Part shown: piece by piece, positions 33,327 to 44,048 of the stretch | Numbering within the stretch: position 1 is the first letter of the stretch | Layout: the number at the start of each line of letters is the position of its first letter | Source: Nymphaea colorata | Taxonomy: Eukaryota; Streptophyta; Magnoliopsida; Nymphaeales; Nymphaeaceae | Reading direction: 5' to 3' | Assembly: GCF_008831285.2 (NCBI RefSeq) | Contig: NW_022205065.1 | Span: 1 to 45,105 of the forward strand | DNA length: 45,105 nt | The notes under the pieces: generated by a model | Told to the model about the DNA's origin: nothing | The model's input: only the letters and a program-made list of their open reading frames with translations | Databases searched by the model: none | Program-made: the position numbers and the translations under genes

Positions 33327-33621
33327 ATGTCTGGAAATAGTTAGATGGCCTTCCATCTGGTGGGATTGCCAGGGGACTGTGTTTGATTCCTGCGGGGATA
33401 AACAACTTTACCTGATTGTTAAAGTTTTGAGGAAAGAAGATCACAGGTCTTATACAAGATTACAGTTTTTAGATAGTATTGCTGATGGCTAAACGCAATA
33501 CAATAATAATCTTCAATAATCAAGCCATCCAAACTGATAACTCGAAGATTTTTTCCAATTCAAAAAGATTGCATAGGAGATGTGCTGTGATTTCCTGCTG
33601 GAGGGAACGACTGTAATATGA
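33327..33621 (+). CDS. Small protein of unknown function
   Basis: TTATAA lies directly before ATG 33327. The peptide starts MSGNS, MAFHLVGLPG, shifts frame once near 33375, continues VFDSCGDKQLYLIVKVLRKE, YTRLQFLDSIADGE, shifts again near 33535 and ends LEDFFQFKKIAEEMCCDFLL with UGA at 33619-33621. The compact strand/helix look suggests a real folded domain of about 100 residues. No family recognised. Only 18 bp separate it from the p24 gene start on the same strand. Confidence 0.4.
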
Positions 33622-33639
33622 TTGTCTTTATATAATTAT

Positions 33640-34396
33640 ATGAAATTGTGAGGTGGGTTTCCCTCCTAATCCTGCTGGCTGCAGCTACCGCGCAAGACGA
33701 AGGATCCGACGGCCAAGAAGTTCCTCGCAAGATATACCGTCAGCAGTCCGAGTAGATCAAACTGCAGGAGCGCAAGAGAGGAACGCCATCGGCATCGAAA
33801 GCACCAACTACAAAAGCTACAACTTCGACTAAACCAGTCCAGCGAATTCATCCTCAAACCATAAGAAGACCAGGAAGTGAAGGCTGTTTTGACTCCTACT
33901 GGAACCAAAACAACGTCTACCTCCAAGCTGCAGTCCTGGGTGGCGAGGAAATCACAGTCACTATTGAAGACGAGCACAAAAACATAATCGTGAACGAAGT
34001 ATTTTACACTACCGCTGGCACGACCTTCCAGGCAGTCGCTGGAAAGACGTACAAGATCACAGCCAAGGAAAATGGTACTCAGATCAAGATAATAATGATG
34101 CATCTTTCTCAAACTGTTGCCCTTCAGACAAGGCAGCTAAGCGAGACGAAATGGCCAAACTGCATTCCCAGCTATTGGTAGCTAAGGTAAAACTGGATGT
34201 ATGCGATTCATAACGTAGAATGGTCTGAAAACCGCAATTACGGAGCTGATGATCGAGAACAAGATGAGCCAGCAAATCCTAAGGCATAGCAGCACGTATG
34301 CTTACTTTGAGATCTTTAGCGTTGCTGATCGCTGCAGCTGCCATCATAGAGGTGAAGCTCGTGATAAACCTGCTCAAAACTGATACTATAATATGA
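33640..34396 (+). CDS. p24/TMED (emp24/gp25L) family cargo receptor
   Basis: About 250 aa. A signal peptide (RWVSLLILLAAATAQ) is followed by a charged linker and a GOLD-type domain: EFILKPQED-x-EVKGCFDSYW, then VYLQAAVLGGEEITVTIEDE, VFYTTAGTTFQAVAGKTYKI. Next come a Lys/Glu coiled coil (MIENKMSQQILRHSS) and one C-terminal transmembrane helix, SLALLIAAAAIIEVKLVINL, with a short tail. p24 proteins cycle between ER and Golgi in COPI/COPII vesicles and help select cargo; the Phe/Cys pair after the charged Pro motif is typical of the family. Frame breaks lie near 33649 (just after the ATG), 33780, 33880, 34080, 34200 and 34310. The tail lacks an obvious KKXX. Confidence 0.65.
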
Positions 34397-34502
34397 AAAC
34401 TGCCAATCTATCCATCTAGTCATTCCTTCAACTTAGTGATCCAATGGATGCTGGCATCAATATAATACAATTATTTATTCGTAAAATATACCAAATCGAA
34501 CC

Positions 34503-35120
34503 ATGCTCTGCAAATATTGCCCACAGATAGCAGTAGGCATCAACTACCGCCCTAATGCTTCACTAGACAACGTTCCGACCTGTAACAACCATGCAACTTC
34601 GCTCTTCCTTCCCTTCTCGAAAACAGATCCACCGATGCACGATAAAAACGTCATAACGAATCTGCAGAACTCTTGCAGAAACTAATGGACAGCATTGTAG
34701 CCGAGTTCAACTGATCAAAAGCGAAATCCTTCATCATTAGTACAAATGAGCAAAATAACCTAAGCCAACGCGATGGCATACAGGATGAATTGCTAAATCA
34801 CAAGTCCCTACATCGTCATCGCAGCTGACGAGGAACTGCTCCTCTCCACCCTAATCAAACGCATCAAGTTTAGATACGAAAGGGAAAAGGTCGAAAGCGA
34901 AAGAAACTCACTCTATAACTCAAGGATATCACACAATGAATCTCAACTGCTAAAAAGCAACCTGAAGCCACCCACCACCAAAAGTCAGCTGTTCTTCACA
35001 CCACAATCGACGGACAGGTCGAAATTTTAAAGTAGTAATGTGAAGAAAACTTTGCCAACGCCCACCATCAGTCTCATCGCATAGCGCATCAAGAGGAAAC
35101 TAGGATAAAAGAACGCATGA
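34503..35120 (+). CDS. Protein with N-terminal Cys/His cluster, function unknown
   Basis: A clean 206-codon frame from ATG to UGA with no break. The N-terminus MLCKYCPQ... and TCNNH gives C-x2-C and C-x3-H pairs about 22 residues apart, compatible with one small zinc-binding knuckle of B-box type. The rest is helical then basic and Ser/Thr-rich (LLLSTLIKRIKFRYEREKVE, TPTISLIA-x-RIKRKLG). No catalytic motif. It lies between the p24 and UBC9 genes, all on the plus strand. Confidence 0.55.
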
Positions 35121-35290
35121 TTGAGGCAATACATCTATGTCTGGGATGAATATCACTCCTACTCACTTTTTCTTCAACTTAGAGTAGCCTCTAATATTTG
35201 CGTTGATTTTGCATTGGCATGCAAATCGCAATTGGTGTCTAACCGGTTAAATCGTTTCCTGTTTGCTAGTTAGCTTATAATAAATTGCCG

Positions 35291-35808
35291 ATGAACAAGA
35301 AGCTGGATGTTAACGAACTGGTCATCAACAGGCTCAAGAAAGAACGCAAGGAGTGGCGTCTCGAGCACCCCTTCGGCTTCGTCGCCAAGCCCGTCCTCAA
35401 CTCAGACGGCACCTCCAACATGCTCAAATGGGATTGCGAAATCCCAGGACCAAAAAACTCGCCCTGGGAAGCGGGAACCTACAGTCTCACCATGGACTTC
35501 TCCCACGACTTCCCCGTACGGTAGGCATTGCGATATTCAGTCCGCCCAAATGCATATTCAAACCTGTGCTTCCCCATCCCAACGTTTACCCTTCAGGGAC
35601 GGTTTGCCTTTCGATCTTGAACGAGGAGGAGGACTGGAAGCCCCACATCGGCGTCAAGCAGATTCTGCTGGGAATCCAGAAGCTTTTGAAGGATGAGCCA
35701 AACATCGAGTCACCCGCCCAGATGGAGCCTTTGACCCTCTACAGGTCCAACCGGGATGAGTACATCAAGAGAGTGAAGAGCTTCGCCGCCCAGTGCAAGA
35801 AGAACTGA
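35291..35808 (+). CDS. UBC9: SUMO-conjugating enzyme E2 (UBC9)
   Basis: 165 aa, 166 codons exactly after removing one 20-nt intron (35521-35540), against 158 aa in human. The UBC fold matches UBC9 more closely than other E2s: [64 protein letters not shown] with the active-site Cys, [11 protein letters not shown] and [16 protein letters not shown]. It accepts SUMO from the E1 on the catalytic Cys and transfers it to lysines, directly or with E3 ligases, mainly in the nucleus. A TTATAA word precedes the ATG by about 10 bp. No UAR codon occurs in the frame. Confidence 0.93.
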
Positions 35809-35875
35809 GGAATGATGGTTCGGCAATTTGAAGTTAGATATGTTCATATAATTCTCATAGACAAACAGTGAGCAA

Positions 35876-36706
35876 TCACATAAATTTGTTCATCTTGAGA
35901 GCGATGCGCTTCTGGAGGCCAGTCAGGTCCAGCAGGTAGGAGAGCTCTTCGGTGGAATGCACTGTTGGCTCCGATTCTGTTGATGATGTCTCTGAGATTG
36001 ATCTTCAAGGCTTGCCCAGATTCCTTCTCGCAATGCAGCTTCAGTTCCTTGAGCCTGTGAGCAAGAACATTCATCAAGTGGTCGGCATTCTCCTTGGGGA
36101 CCACCTTCTCCTGGTCATTAACAGCCTCAAACCATGGGGTCATCGATTCGAAGTCAGCATCCCCGAGTGAAATGTTGACTTAGAGTCTCTCGAAAGCAGT
36201 GATGTCCATGATGTCCTTGCAGTGGCGGTAGGTTTGGTTGAAGGAGTATGCCTCAAGGGAGTAGTTTTTGGAGTGAGGGCCAAATTTGGTACCAACAGAC
36301 AAGATGATGGGATAGTTTAGGATACCTTGAGCCTTGAAGCCGGATTCTTTGTTCACGTACATGGTGTGAAGGACGGCTAAGTTTCTATCGGGAGCCAAGT
36401 CAGTGACGGCAACACCGATGATTTGCAAGTTGGGGAAGACACTGGTGAGGTTTTCAAGGCTGCGTTGATGTTCAGCGAAATCGATGGGTTTGACCTTCAT
36501 AAGATAGCGTTTACTTTATTTTCCTCGCAGATGGCGACGGGTACGATTTCGAGGATGTCGATATGTGATGAATAGACTTTTCCGAGGATGGTGGCCTGGA
36601 TTCTATTGCCATTTCGACATTTAAGATTGAGGATTTGCAGGGGGATGATTGGGTTGACGTTGATCCTTTTACTAAAATTTCCAAAGTCGATAATTTCTTC
36701 AGCCAT
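35876..36706 (-). CDS. MPN-domain protein, non-catalytic (eIF3 subunit F-like)
   Basis: About 270 aa. The N-terminal half has the MPN fold: INVNPIIPLQILNLKCRNG, then ATILGKVYSSHIDILEIVP, IIGVAVTDL, LHTMYVNKESG, YPIILSVGTK and LEAYSF. The zinc-binding JAMM motif (H-x-H...D) is absent, so it is not a deubiquitinase. The C-terminal half is helical, ending LSYLLDLTGLQKRIALKMN, as in the interaction helices of eIF3f/h and Rpn8. eIF3f is the closest match by eye; CSN6 and Rpn8 are alternatives. A 20-nt intron is at 36495-36514. One base shift near 35955 precedes the last block. ATG 36706 was chosen; another lies at 36730. Confidence 0.6.
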
Positions 36707-36797
36707 GTGCCGCTTGTTGATTGTAATCAATCTATATTAATGATATTGGTTAAAATAATCAAAAATAATAGCAATAAATCATACGATCAACATTAAC

Positions 36798-38127
36798 TCA
36801 GAAAAAGTCATATTATACGCCGAATTTCTTGTTGAATTCATACACCATGTCCAAAAGAGTCTTGTCTGTCTTCAGCTCGTTTTTATTCACGTAGATTCTC
36901 TAGATATCCTTGGCAAATTAGACAGGACCGTGGATCTGCATTTCCTTATAAGTGGTGGAGCAACTGGATGCCACCTCCTTCGCCTTTGATGCGTCAATAG
37001 CAGCCTTAAGCTCGTTGTCGTTGAGCTTGTTTAGAATCTTAAAGCAGTACTTGAAAGTAGCGATTGATGAGTTTTGATTGCTTGAGTCCATTCGGTAAAT
37101 GTGCATCTCTATCTCACATGCTCTTGAGCAAAAAGTAAGATTGGCCATAGCCTACGCAAGCACCTACTCCCTTCGGATCGTTGGTGAAGTTAATCACACC
37201 GTACTTCACACGTTCAAAGTCAGTAGCCTTTGCATACTTTTTATCAAACATCCTATCCTACCAGCCAGTTCTGGAGGCTCTGCTTAAGCTTCCCGAGCTC
37301 TTGTTGGTCTAAAATTGGCTCCGATAGTGGGTGTCCTTGATGAAGAACTGCATGTGCTTCGACACATGGATATGGATGATGATGGGAGCATAATTTTAGA
37401 CATAGAACTGTAGGTTATTCAAGTCTTAGATGGTATATCCCAGTCTCTTTATTTTTTTCTGCAGCTCTCCTTCGCTGCATTGTGCTCTTTCTCGGATTTA
37501 AGAGTCATGTATCGCATTGCCTCTACCTGTAGAGGGGTCATTCTAGTCTTGGGGTCAAATGATAGATTCTTCAATGCTTATTTGCTGCAGGATTTGAGAT
37601 GGGCCTCCATGGCTTCAGGGAAGAATTTTTGTCTGCAGTAAATGCATTCTTCCATGTTCTTGAGAGCAACCTGTTCTTATCTTCTTAGTTGTTCTCTCAA
37701 TTCTTCTTATTCTTTGACTAATGCCTCATGACTCAGCAGACAGCTGGTGTAATGTCGATCGAAGAAATCCACTTTTACCTTTTCCTGGCAAATCTGGCAC
37801 TACTTTTTTTATGATTCCTGCAATTCTGCATCACAAAACACGCATTCTACATTAATGGCATCATTTTCTAGATTGCAGTTTGGGCATTTAATTTGCGGAT
37901 TTTTGATCTCTTAGACAGCTTTTAAGGGGGTATCGCATATCTCACAGCTCTGTGCATGTGCAGCGTTCGTATACGTGCACATGGGACAAACATTTTGGTT
38001 TTTTTGATTCGGGACAGCTTCCCTGGTTGTGCTCCTCAAGCCCGCTCATGCATTTGGGACAAGGGTAAACTTCCTAATTGACTGTCGAATTGCAATAAGA
38101 GCAAATCCAAGTGCCGTAGCTCAACAT
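36798..38127 (-). CDS. Multi-zinc-finger protein with a C-terminal DUF3626-like domain
   Basis: The N-terminus has two zinc knuckles (WICSYCNSTV, YPCPKCMSG), then a RanBP2-type finger (NVCPMCTYTNAA, SCEICDTPL), another Cys pair set (IKCPNCNLENDAINVECVFC), and two fingers of C-x2-C...H-x-C type (WCQICQEK..HYTSC, CIYCRQKF..HLKSC). The C-terminal third reads IIIHIHVSKHMQFFI, HYRSQF-x-TNKSSGSL, VKYGVINFTNDPKGVGAC, GQSYFLLKS and MQIHGPV. This is the block order I remember for DUF3626, a family I know mainly from bacteria. UAR codons at 37309-37311 and in the DI-x-RI block fall on family Glu positions. Frame changes lie near 37130, 37440 and 38000. Biochemical role unknown; the fingers suggest ubiquitin or nucleic-acid binding. 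Confidence 0.6.
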
Positions 38128-38274
38128 TTTGATTATAATTTACTTAAATCTCAATCAATATAAAAGAATAATGATATGATTGATTTCCGAGATATATGCC
38201 TTACATTTATAAAATGGAAACTAGCCAAAAATAAAAAGAATATACTAAGGAATGGACAGATATTATGATGCATA

Positions 38275-38808
38275 TCAGAAGGTCTTCTTTGTCATGATGT
38301 TGTAGAAGTCCTCTCGTGAGATCTCGCGACCGTTACTGGAGGCCCTTTGAAGCATTTATTCAAGTTCCTGAACATTCATGGTCTCTCCAAGCTCTTTTGC
38401 CACTCTCCTGATGTTGTTTGCGTTGATGGTTCCGGTCTTGTCGTCGTCGAAGAGGTCGAAGATCTTGTTGATGCCGTTCTACTTAGAATTGAAAATACCC
38501 TTGACTCTTTGTCTCCAGCTTGGAGGTGATGGCATCCAAAAATTCCTCAAAGTCGATTTCGCGGCCTTCGCTTTCGAGTTCGGTGATCATGTTAAAGATG
38601 GTTGGGTTCTTGGATTCAAATCCGAGACTCTGCATGGCCGACTTGAGTTCTCTACATGATGGATTGATTACCTGGGGTCGATTTTTCCGGTGGCTTCAGT
38701 GTCGAACAAATTGAAGGCTTATCTGAGCTCTTCAATTTCGTCCTCAGTTAGTCCTGGTCTTTCAATTTTCTTCTTGGATGGGCCTTTGCCTGCAGTCTTT
38801 CCCTTCAT
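38275..38808 (-). CDS. Centrin (EF-hand protein)
   Basis: 164 aa after removing two 20-nt introns (38652-38671 and 38479-38498) and restoring one G missing at the second junction. A basic N-terminus ([18 protein letters not shown]) leads to four EF-hand regions. EF1 ([18 protein letters not shown]) and EF3 ([14 protein letters not shown]) look like centrin loops. EF2 ([15 protein letters not shown]) and EF4 ([14 protein letters not shown]) are shortened and lack the acidic x/y/z ligands. The helices between ([20 protein letters not shown]) match centrin, not calmodulin. Centrins act in basal bodies and contractile fibres. The TAA at 38719-38721 falls where centrins have Glu (LREAF). Confidence 0.85.
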
Positions 38809-39026
38809 TTTCAAATTTATCAGTTATTTTATAAACCAAATTCCATCGTAAAGCACTCATATAAACAATCACTTTATTAAGCTGAAATCAAACGTTATAT
38901 AAGAGATGATTAATATTTTGATATGGCTATGTGATGGAGTGATTATTAATCGTTCAAGAGCATGTGAATTAAGCATAATTAATCATTTGAATTAATATAA
39001 TAAATCTGATTGCGAGGGAAATACCC

Positions 39027-39907
39027 ATGACCGAGGAAGACATCGTGAAATATACCAAAGACCATACACACCACGGACTAAACGAGACGGAAATTTTGAA
39101 TCGGTTCATGTAATACGCGTCAGGGTGCTCTGACCCTGAGAACATCTTCAGATACATGTAGTAAAAAGCCATCTGCACTTTCTTGACATCGTACTGGATC
39201 CAAAAAGCTGACTACCATGCAAACATTGGCGACTATAGCAGCTGTTTCGAGTGCATAAACTATGCCAAGAGTCTAAACTAAGACGAAAAGTAAGGCTCAA
39301 ATAATGTAGGGATGAAGAGATTGTTAGCAAGAAGGAGACTGAAATGGTGAATAAACTGATGTGTGATATGAGGTCGTTCCCTTGAAGGGCAAAAGATCGA
39401 TAGACTAGTTTCAATTCGTCAATAACCAGAAGAAAAATGGAGTAAAATAAATGCTTTAGTCGATTATACCCATCTACGAGACCAAATACGCAGGCCTACG
39501 GAAGGAAAAAGAGAAGAACTTCAAACAAGCAAGGCAAAAGATGCCCACTTCTTGGCTAGCTGAGGAGTATTAAAAATAATAAATTTAATAGAAAAAGATA
39601 GAGGCTAAGGTCATGAAAATTCTGTCAGGCTTTCAAGGGAAGTGAGGTATCACTCCATGCACACCCCAATCAAATTAGAGACCCTCTGAGATTGACGAAA
39701 ACTATGGATTCAGTTTAAATCCTGAGAAAGAAGCGAAGCACAAATGAAAAGAAGAAGAAAAACCACTCACATTAAAAGAATGATTCTGGTGACGATTACG
39801 ATGAGGCATTCGAAGCGACTAACTCCTCAAAGATGGTAGCGAGTGTTCCTGTTGGCAGGAAGTTGAGCGGCTTTAAGAGAAGAGTTACTTTTGAAAGCAT
39901 TAATTGA
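39027..39907 (+). CDS. Mad3/Bub1 homology-region protein
   Basis: The ATG at 39027 opens MTEEDIVKYTKDHTHHGL; the following block (LNRFMEYASGCSDPENIF, CTFLTSYWIQKADYHANIGD, SCFECINYAKSL) resembles the TPR-like N-terminal domain of Bub1/BubR1/Mad3, where such helices contact KNL1 in the spindle checkpoint. A charged middle (TKYAGLRKEKEKNFK) and a basic end (VPVGRKLSGFKRRVTF) follow, UGA at 39905-39907. No kinase domain is present, so a Mad3/BubR1-like scaffold is more likely than Bub1. Frame changes near 39310, 39370 and 39735 and an in-frame UGA near 39643 interrupt it; some may be unresolved introns. Confidence 0.5.
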
Positions 39908-40076
39908 ACCTTTGATTATATTCTTGCTTTTATTGCAGCTTATTAATCAATCATCAATTTAGAGAGGCAAATAAACTCCATATTCTTCATTAACACTCAG
40001 GAGCATCATTAAAATAGTAAAAATAGTGAGAAACCCACTAAGGAAATATGATTTGATGCAAGATGAAAATTAAATA

Positions 40077-41197
40077 TCATAAGTCAAATGTGCTCACTTC
40101 ATCGAAATAGCTTTTCCCGTCCACATTCTTGAACCCACTACTTGTAAAATCAAGTTATTCTCGATAGTCTTTGGAAATATTGCCTTTTTCGAGAATTTCA
40201 AGGACCATGTTCAAGTTTTAAAAGCTTGAATCGCTGTTTTTTGTACTTTTCCTCGGCTCAAAGTGAGTGATTAGCTGAATGTGCGAGTATAGGTTTGATT
40301 GGCTGGCCTGTATTACGATATAAAGCATGATGGATATCATGTTCTTGTAGTCGATTTATACGCCTTCCACTCTAATCCCATATTTTTTGTAGAAGCAAAG
40401 TATCGTGGACTAAATTTGCTTCTGCAATCCTTCGATTAGGTGCAGCTTTTACGATGGATTATTGACTCTAACTATTTCTTTGATGATTTGAATAGCCCCT
40501 AGGTACGGCCTTTCGTGCTGTATGTTCGCTTTGACATGAAACATTTCCAAGGTTTTTTCGTTGAGTCTTAAATTTTAGCTAATTTAAAAGTCATTTATGG
40601 TCATAGAGGAATGCTTCTGCAAGTGGGATTGTATTTCTCAAGAGTGCTCTTGTTTATTTGCTTTATTATGAGGTGAATGGTCTTGGAAATGTCTTCATTT
40701 TCGAAGAAGAAAGATACGATGAGGCATGGCAACGTCTGCTTGTAGAAAAGGTCCTAGCCTAGAATCTACCGGTCTTATAATTTGTAATATATCACGACTA
40801 AGTCGATGAGCAAAGATAGAAACTACTGGTAGTCTTTGGTGAGTTTGGAAAAAGTATTTTTAGATGGGTTTACCACATTCGAATATTTGAGTTTCAAATA
40901 AGAACCGAATAGCTCGATGCAGAAGCTGAACACATTCTCGTCCTTTGAGTAGTGGTTCGAGATGATCTTCACAATTTCCGATGAGATGTTGGTGTTTCTT
41001 ATTTCGTGCTAAAGCTCCTTGGAAAGCGACCCGTAACTTTTGATAAGGTCGAAGTTGTCAAGAAGCATCTCGCACCATACGTATTTTTGGCAGTTGGCAA
41101 GGCAATAATTATCGAGATGTTGTTGCCATCGCGGCATGTGCTATCCGAAGAATCGCCATCCTATTTTGTGTATGCATCCGATACATCTCCGAAACAT
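40077..41197 (-). CDS. VPS9-domain protein, probable Rab5-family GEF
   Basis: About 370 aa, ATG at 41197 and UGA at 40077-40079, with one frame shift near 40625. The N-terminal half is helical with Cys-rich start (MFRRCIGCIHKIGW). The C-terminal part carries a VPS9 domain: LGAIQIIKEIVRV, PS-x-KLHLIEGL, then IDYKNMISIMLYIVIQASQS followed by NLYSHIQLITHF. The Asp and Tyr of the D-x(6)-L..Y-V-I-x-A..NL-x-S segment that contact Rab5 switch regions are present. Such proteins promote nucleotide exchange on Rab5/Rab21 at endosomes. No RING, Ras-association or RCC1 domain is seen, so RIN/ALS2 assignment is not possible. Confidence 0.7.
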
Positions 41198-41399
41198 TGT
41201 AGCTTATTTATCAATTATCTGATGAAGTAAATATTCAATAACAACAATTAAAAAACTATCCCTTTTCGAATTACTCCACTGGTTTCAGAGTAAATAGACA
41301 AACAGATAAATCTTAAAAAGGTAGCACATGCAGTTTCTATTGAAAGCTCCGAAAAGCATTAGATTGGTTTAAATCGCTTCGCATTATAATAACACGTCG

Positions 41400-42636
41400 A
41401 TGAGGATTATCATAGCGTTGATAATAGCATTAGCTATCTGCCACGCCTACGCCCAACAGGAAACCGATATGACTGGCATTTCCTAGGCTCAGCTTAAGGC
41501 CTTGGAATAAGCCGTCCAGCTCAGAAAATCCGTGCCGAAGAATAGATGAACAATCTTTCCAGAATAAAGGAGGCTTTTTCAGCTCACTTTTCGGAAATAA
41601 TGCCGATTAAAACAACAGAATTCAGTTCTCCAGAATAGCCGATACTCTTAAAGGACTCAATGAAGAGTAAAGCGAGGTAGGATTTTCCTTATTTAGGAAG
41701 CAGAAATGCCCATAAATGTCAACCAAATCATGAAAAACTTACCCTACGAGGCACTGCTTCCCAGGAGAAGATAGCCGATTGCTCTTTTGAATAAGTTCTT
41801 GGGAGGGTAAGATGAAGAATCAGAGTAAAGTTAGGCAAATCCATTGAAATAACTTGACCAAATTCTCCTCACAGAAAGAACAAAAAGAAAGATAAAAAAC
41901 TACATTGGCAAAATCCCGATTTTAAGGATGGAAATAGAGATGCGCCTATATGAAGATTTCGGTCCCAAAAGCAAAGGAAAGCATAGATTCACCGTTAAAG
42001 AATCAGACATACAAAATTTGCTTGTAAAGTCAATGCCATCGCTAGAAGGAGGAAAAATCATCAAATTGTCTTCAGTGCCATACAGAAAGGGAATCTTCCT
42101 CAATATCGAGTATGAGACTGCCAAGGAGCAAATCTATACGATCAAGGCAAGGTACATGAGAAAAACTAACGAAATATAGATTATCAATCTGACTTAAATC
42201 AATGTTTGAGAAAGGTTGAGGAGCCTGATGTAAGTTAGGATGATTCTGAATTTGATGTACCTAATAATGCTCCTCAAGAAGCTAAACAAGCTGACAGGAT
42301 AGTCGAAAAACCCAAATAAGAATAAAGCCTGTTAAAGTTGAAAGCAAACTCCAGAAGGTTGATGAAAAAGAATCAAAAAGAATACTGAAGAAAAGAAATA
42401 GATGAAGCTAAGCAGGAAGTAAAAAAAGTTTAATAAAAGAAGCCTGGAAGAAGAAGAAGCTATAATAAAAGAAAACCGATGTTATAGCAAAATCTTCATA
42501 AAAAGCTGAATAAAAGAAAGTTTAAGAAAAGAGTGGTGAAGACAAGAAATAAACTTCAAAAGTTGTAGAAAAGACTGCTTAAAAAGCTAAAGGTTAGAAG
42601 GTAAAGAAATAATTGCCAAAGAAGAAAAGCTGCTGA
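41400..42636 (+). CDS. Secreted or ER-lumenal protein with a Lys/Glu-rich C-terminal tail
   Basis: A clear signal peptide, MRIIIALIIALAICHAYAQQ, opens the frame at ATG 41400. A 20-nt intron lies at 41677-41696. The body has no known domain; the long block KNYIGKIPILRMEIEMRLYE to IYTIKARYMRKTNE is a plausible folded core. The tail is low-complexity (KKVEEKSGEDKKETS-type when UAR is read as Glu) and ends KKKSC-UGA at 42634-42636. Reading UAR as Glu gives a balanced Lys/Glu tail, as Gln it would be strongly basic. Frame breaks near 41540, 42200, 42380 and 42480 are mostly in A-runs. A surface, extracellular or ER-retained role is possible. Confidence 0.55.
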
Positions 42637-42805
42637 AAAATAAATCGTTTCTCAGCTAAGGAAGGAAAAATAGGCAAGCAAGCCCATCTAATCCAATGAT
42701 CATCGTTCAAATTACCCATCAATCTTAACCTATTTATTGGAAAAAATTAAACCATTTTACTCTTTAATTTATCCACATAATGTACAATCTTAGATATATA
42801 TCCTA

Positions 42806-43973
42806 TCAAATCTCAAGCAGAGGATTTTAAACAGTTTTGCCATCGTATATATACTCTAAAAATAAATCTAAATTAGCCTATTCTTACTTTGAATTGTATC
42901 CTTTTTCAAGAGGAGGATGGTCTCTGCAGGGATAGGAACTTAATTTACGTTGTTCAACTGCTATTGATACTCGTCAGAGTTGTAGATAGGAGTGAAGGGA
43001 GGATGATCTGCTTCCTCCTCAAACGGTTCCAGTCGATATCTTTGAACCAAGGATGAGCCATCACTTATTATGGTCCATTGTTTCCCAGTCGGTTTTGAGG
43101 CTTTCTTTGTATTGTTTGGTTCACGAAGTCAACCGCTTCCTGTGACCAATCTGGCGGGATGTCTTTCTTCTTGATCTGGCCTGCTTGGCAAGGATTTTAT
43201 CTCTGATTTCTTGCCGATTGGCTCCCACGTACGGTCGGAATCCATAAATGCATTCAAAAACAATGATTCCCAATGCATAGTAATCGACCGCCACTCCATG
43301 ATTGCAGCGACACATAACTTCGGGTGCCATATATCCGGGTGTGCCTGAGTATCATTAGAATTTTCAGGCTTCCATATCCTGGCAACTCCCAAATCAGTAA
43401 TCCTCGGATATCCCTTTTTATCAAACACAATGTTTTCTGGTTTGAGATCGCGATGTATGATTCCTTTATTATGCAAAAACTCGAGTCCCAGTATGACTCC
43501 GCATGCGAAAAATTCTAAATTGTGAGGATGGCTTACTGGTCTGCTCTTCATTAAATTTGGTATTTTTGATTAGGTGAAATCTGAGATCGCCCCCATTGAC
43601 TAGGTCCATGATGAGATACAAATTTTCTCGATCTTGGAAGGCATAGAGTGCGTTGATCAGGAAATCGTCCTTGAGGCACTTGAGCAAGTTGAGTTAGTTC
43701 ATGACTGATTCAACGCTTTTCTTGAATAAGACTCAAAATAAAAGGAGTCGATACCTAGCTTTGGACATCTCCTTTAATGCGAATAGCTTTCGATCCTTCT
43801 TGTTCTCGATTTTCCACACCTATCTTAGGCCTTGCGTACCTTGCCGAACCCGCCTCGCCCGATCACTCCGATTTTAGTGTATTTTTTAATATTCAAAGCA
43901 TCGGAGAGCGGAGCGGCCTCTTTCCCTTGCTGCGGGCTGCGTCCCCTGCCATTTTGTGGCTTTCATTCCCCAT
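42806..43973 (-). CDS. AGC-type protein kinase, STK32/YANK-like, probably N-myristoylated
   Basis: Begins MGNESHKM, a good N-myristoylation start as in STK32 kinases. Then the glycine loop IGVIGRGGFGKV, the ALK lysine (FALKEMSK), YAFQDRENLYLIMDLVNGGD, catalytic HRDLKPENIVF, DLG in place of DFG, GYMAPEV and DYYALGIIVFECIYGFRPYV. A tail with HPWFKDIDWNRL and a C-terminal segment to PLLEI-UGA follows. Introns: 43820-43839 (20), 43515-43536 (22), 42868-42887 (20) and a possible 34-nt one at 43721-43754. The TAA at 43694-43696 sits at the AGC-kinase Glu after the regulatory helix. Frame breaks lie near 43870, 43345, 43190 and 43020. Substrate unknown. Confidence 0.85.
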
Positions 43974-44048
43974 AGAATTCCTGATTAATATTATAACAGA
44001 TGCGAATTGATTTGAGTGTTTGGTCAATCAATAGCTTATTATCCAGAA

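Noticed and set aside
39643-39645. In-frame UGA in the Mad3/Bub1-like gene read as a recoded codon
   Set aside because: UGA is the stop everywhere else; an unresolved intron or indel is simpler.
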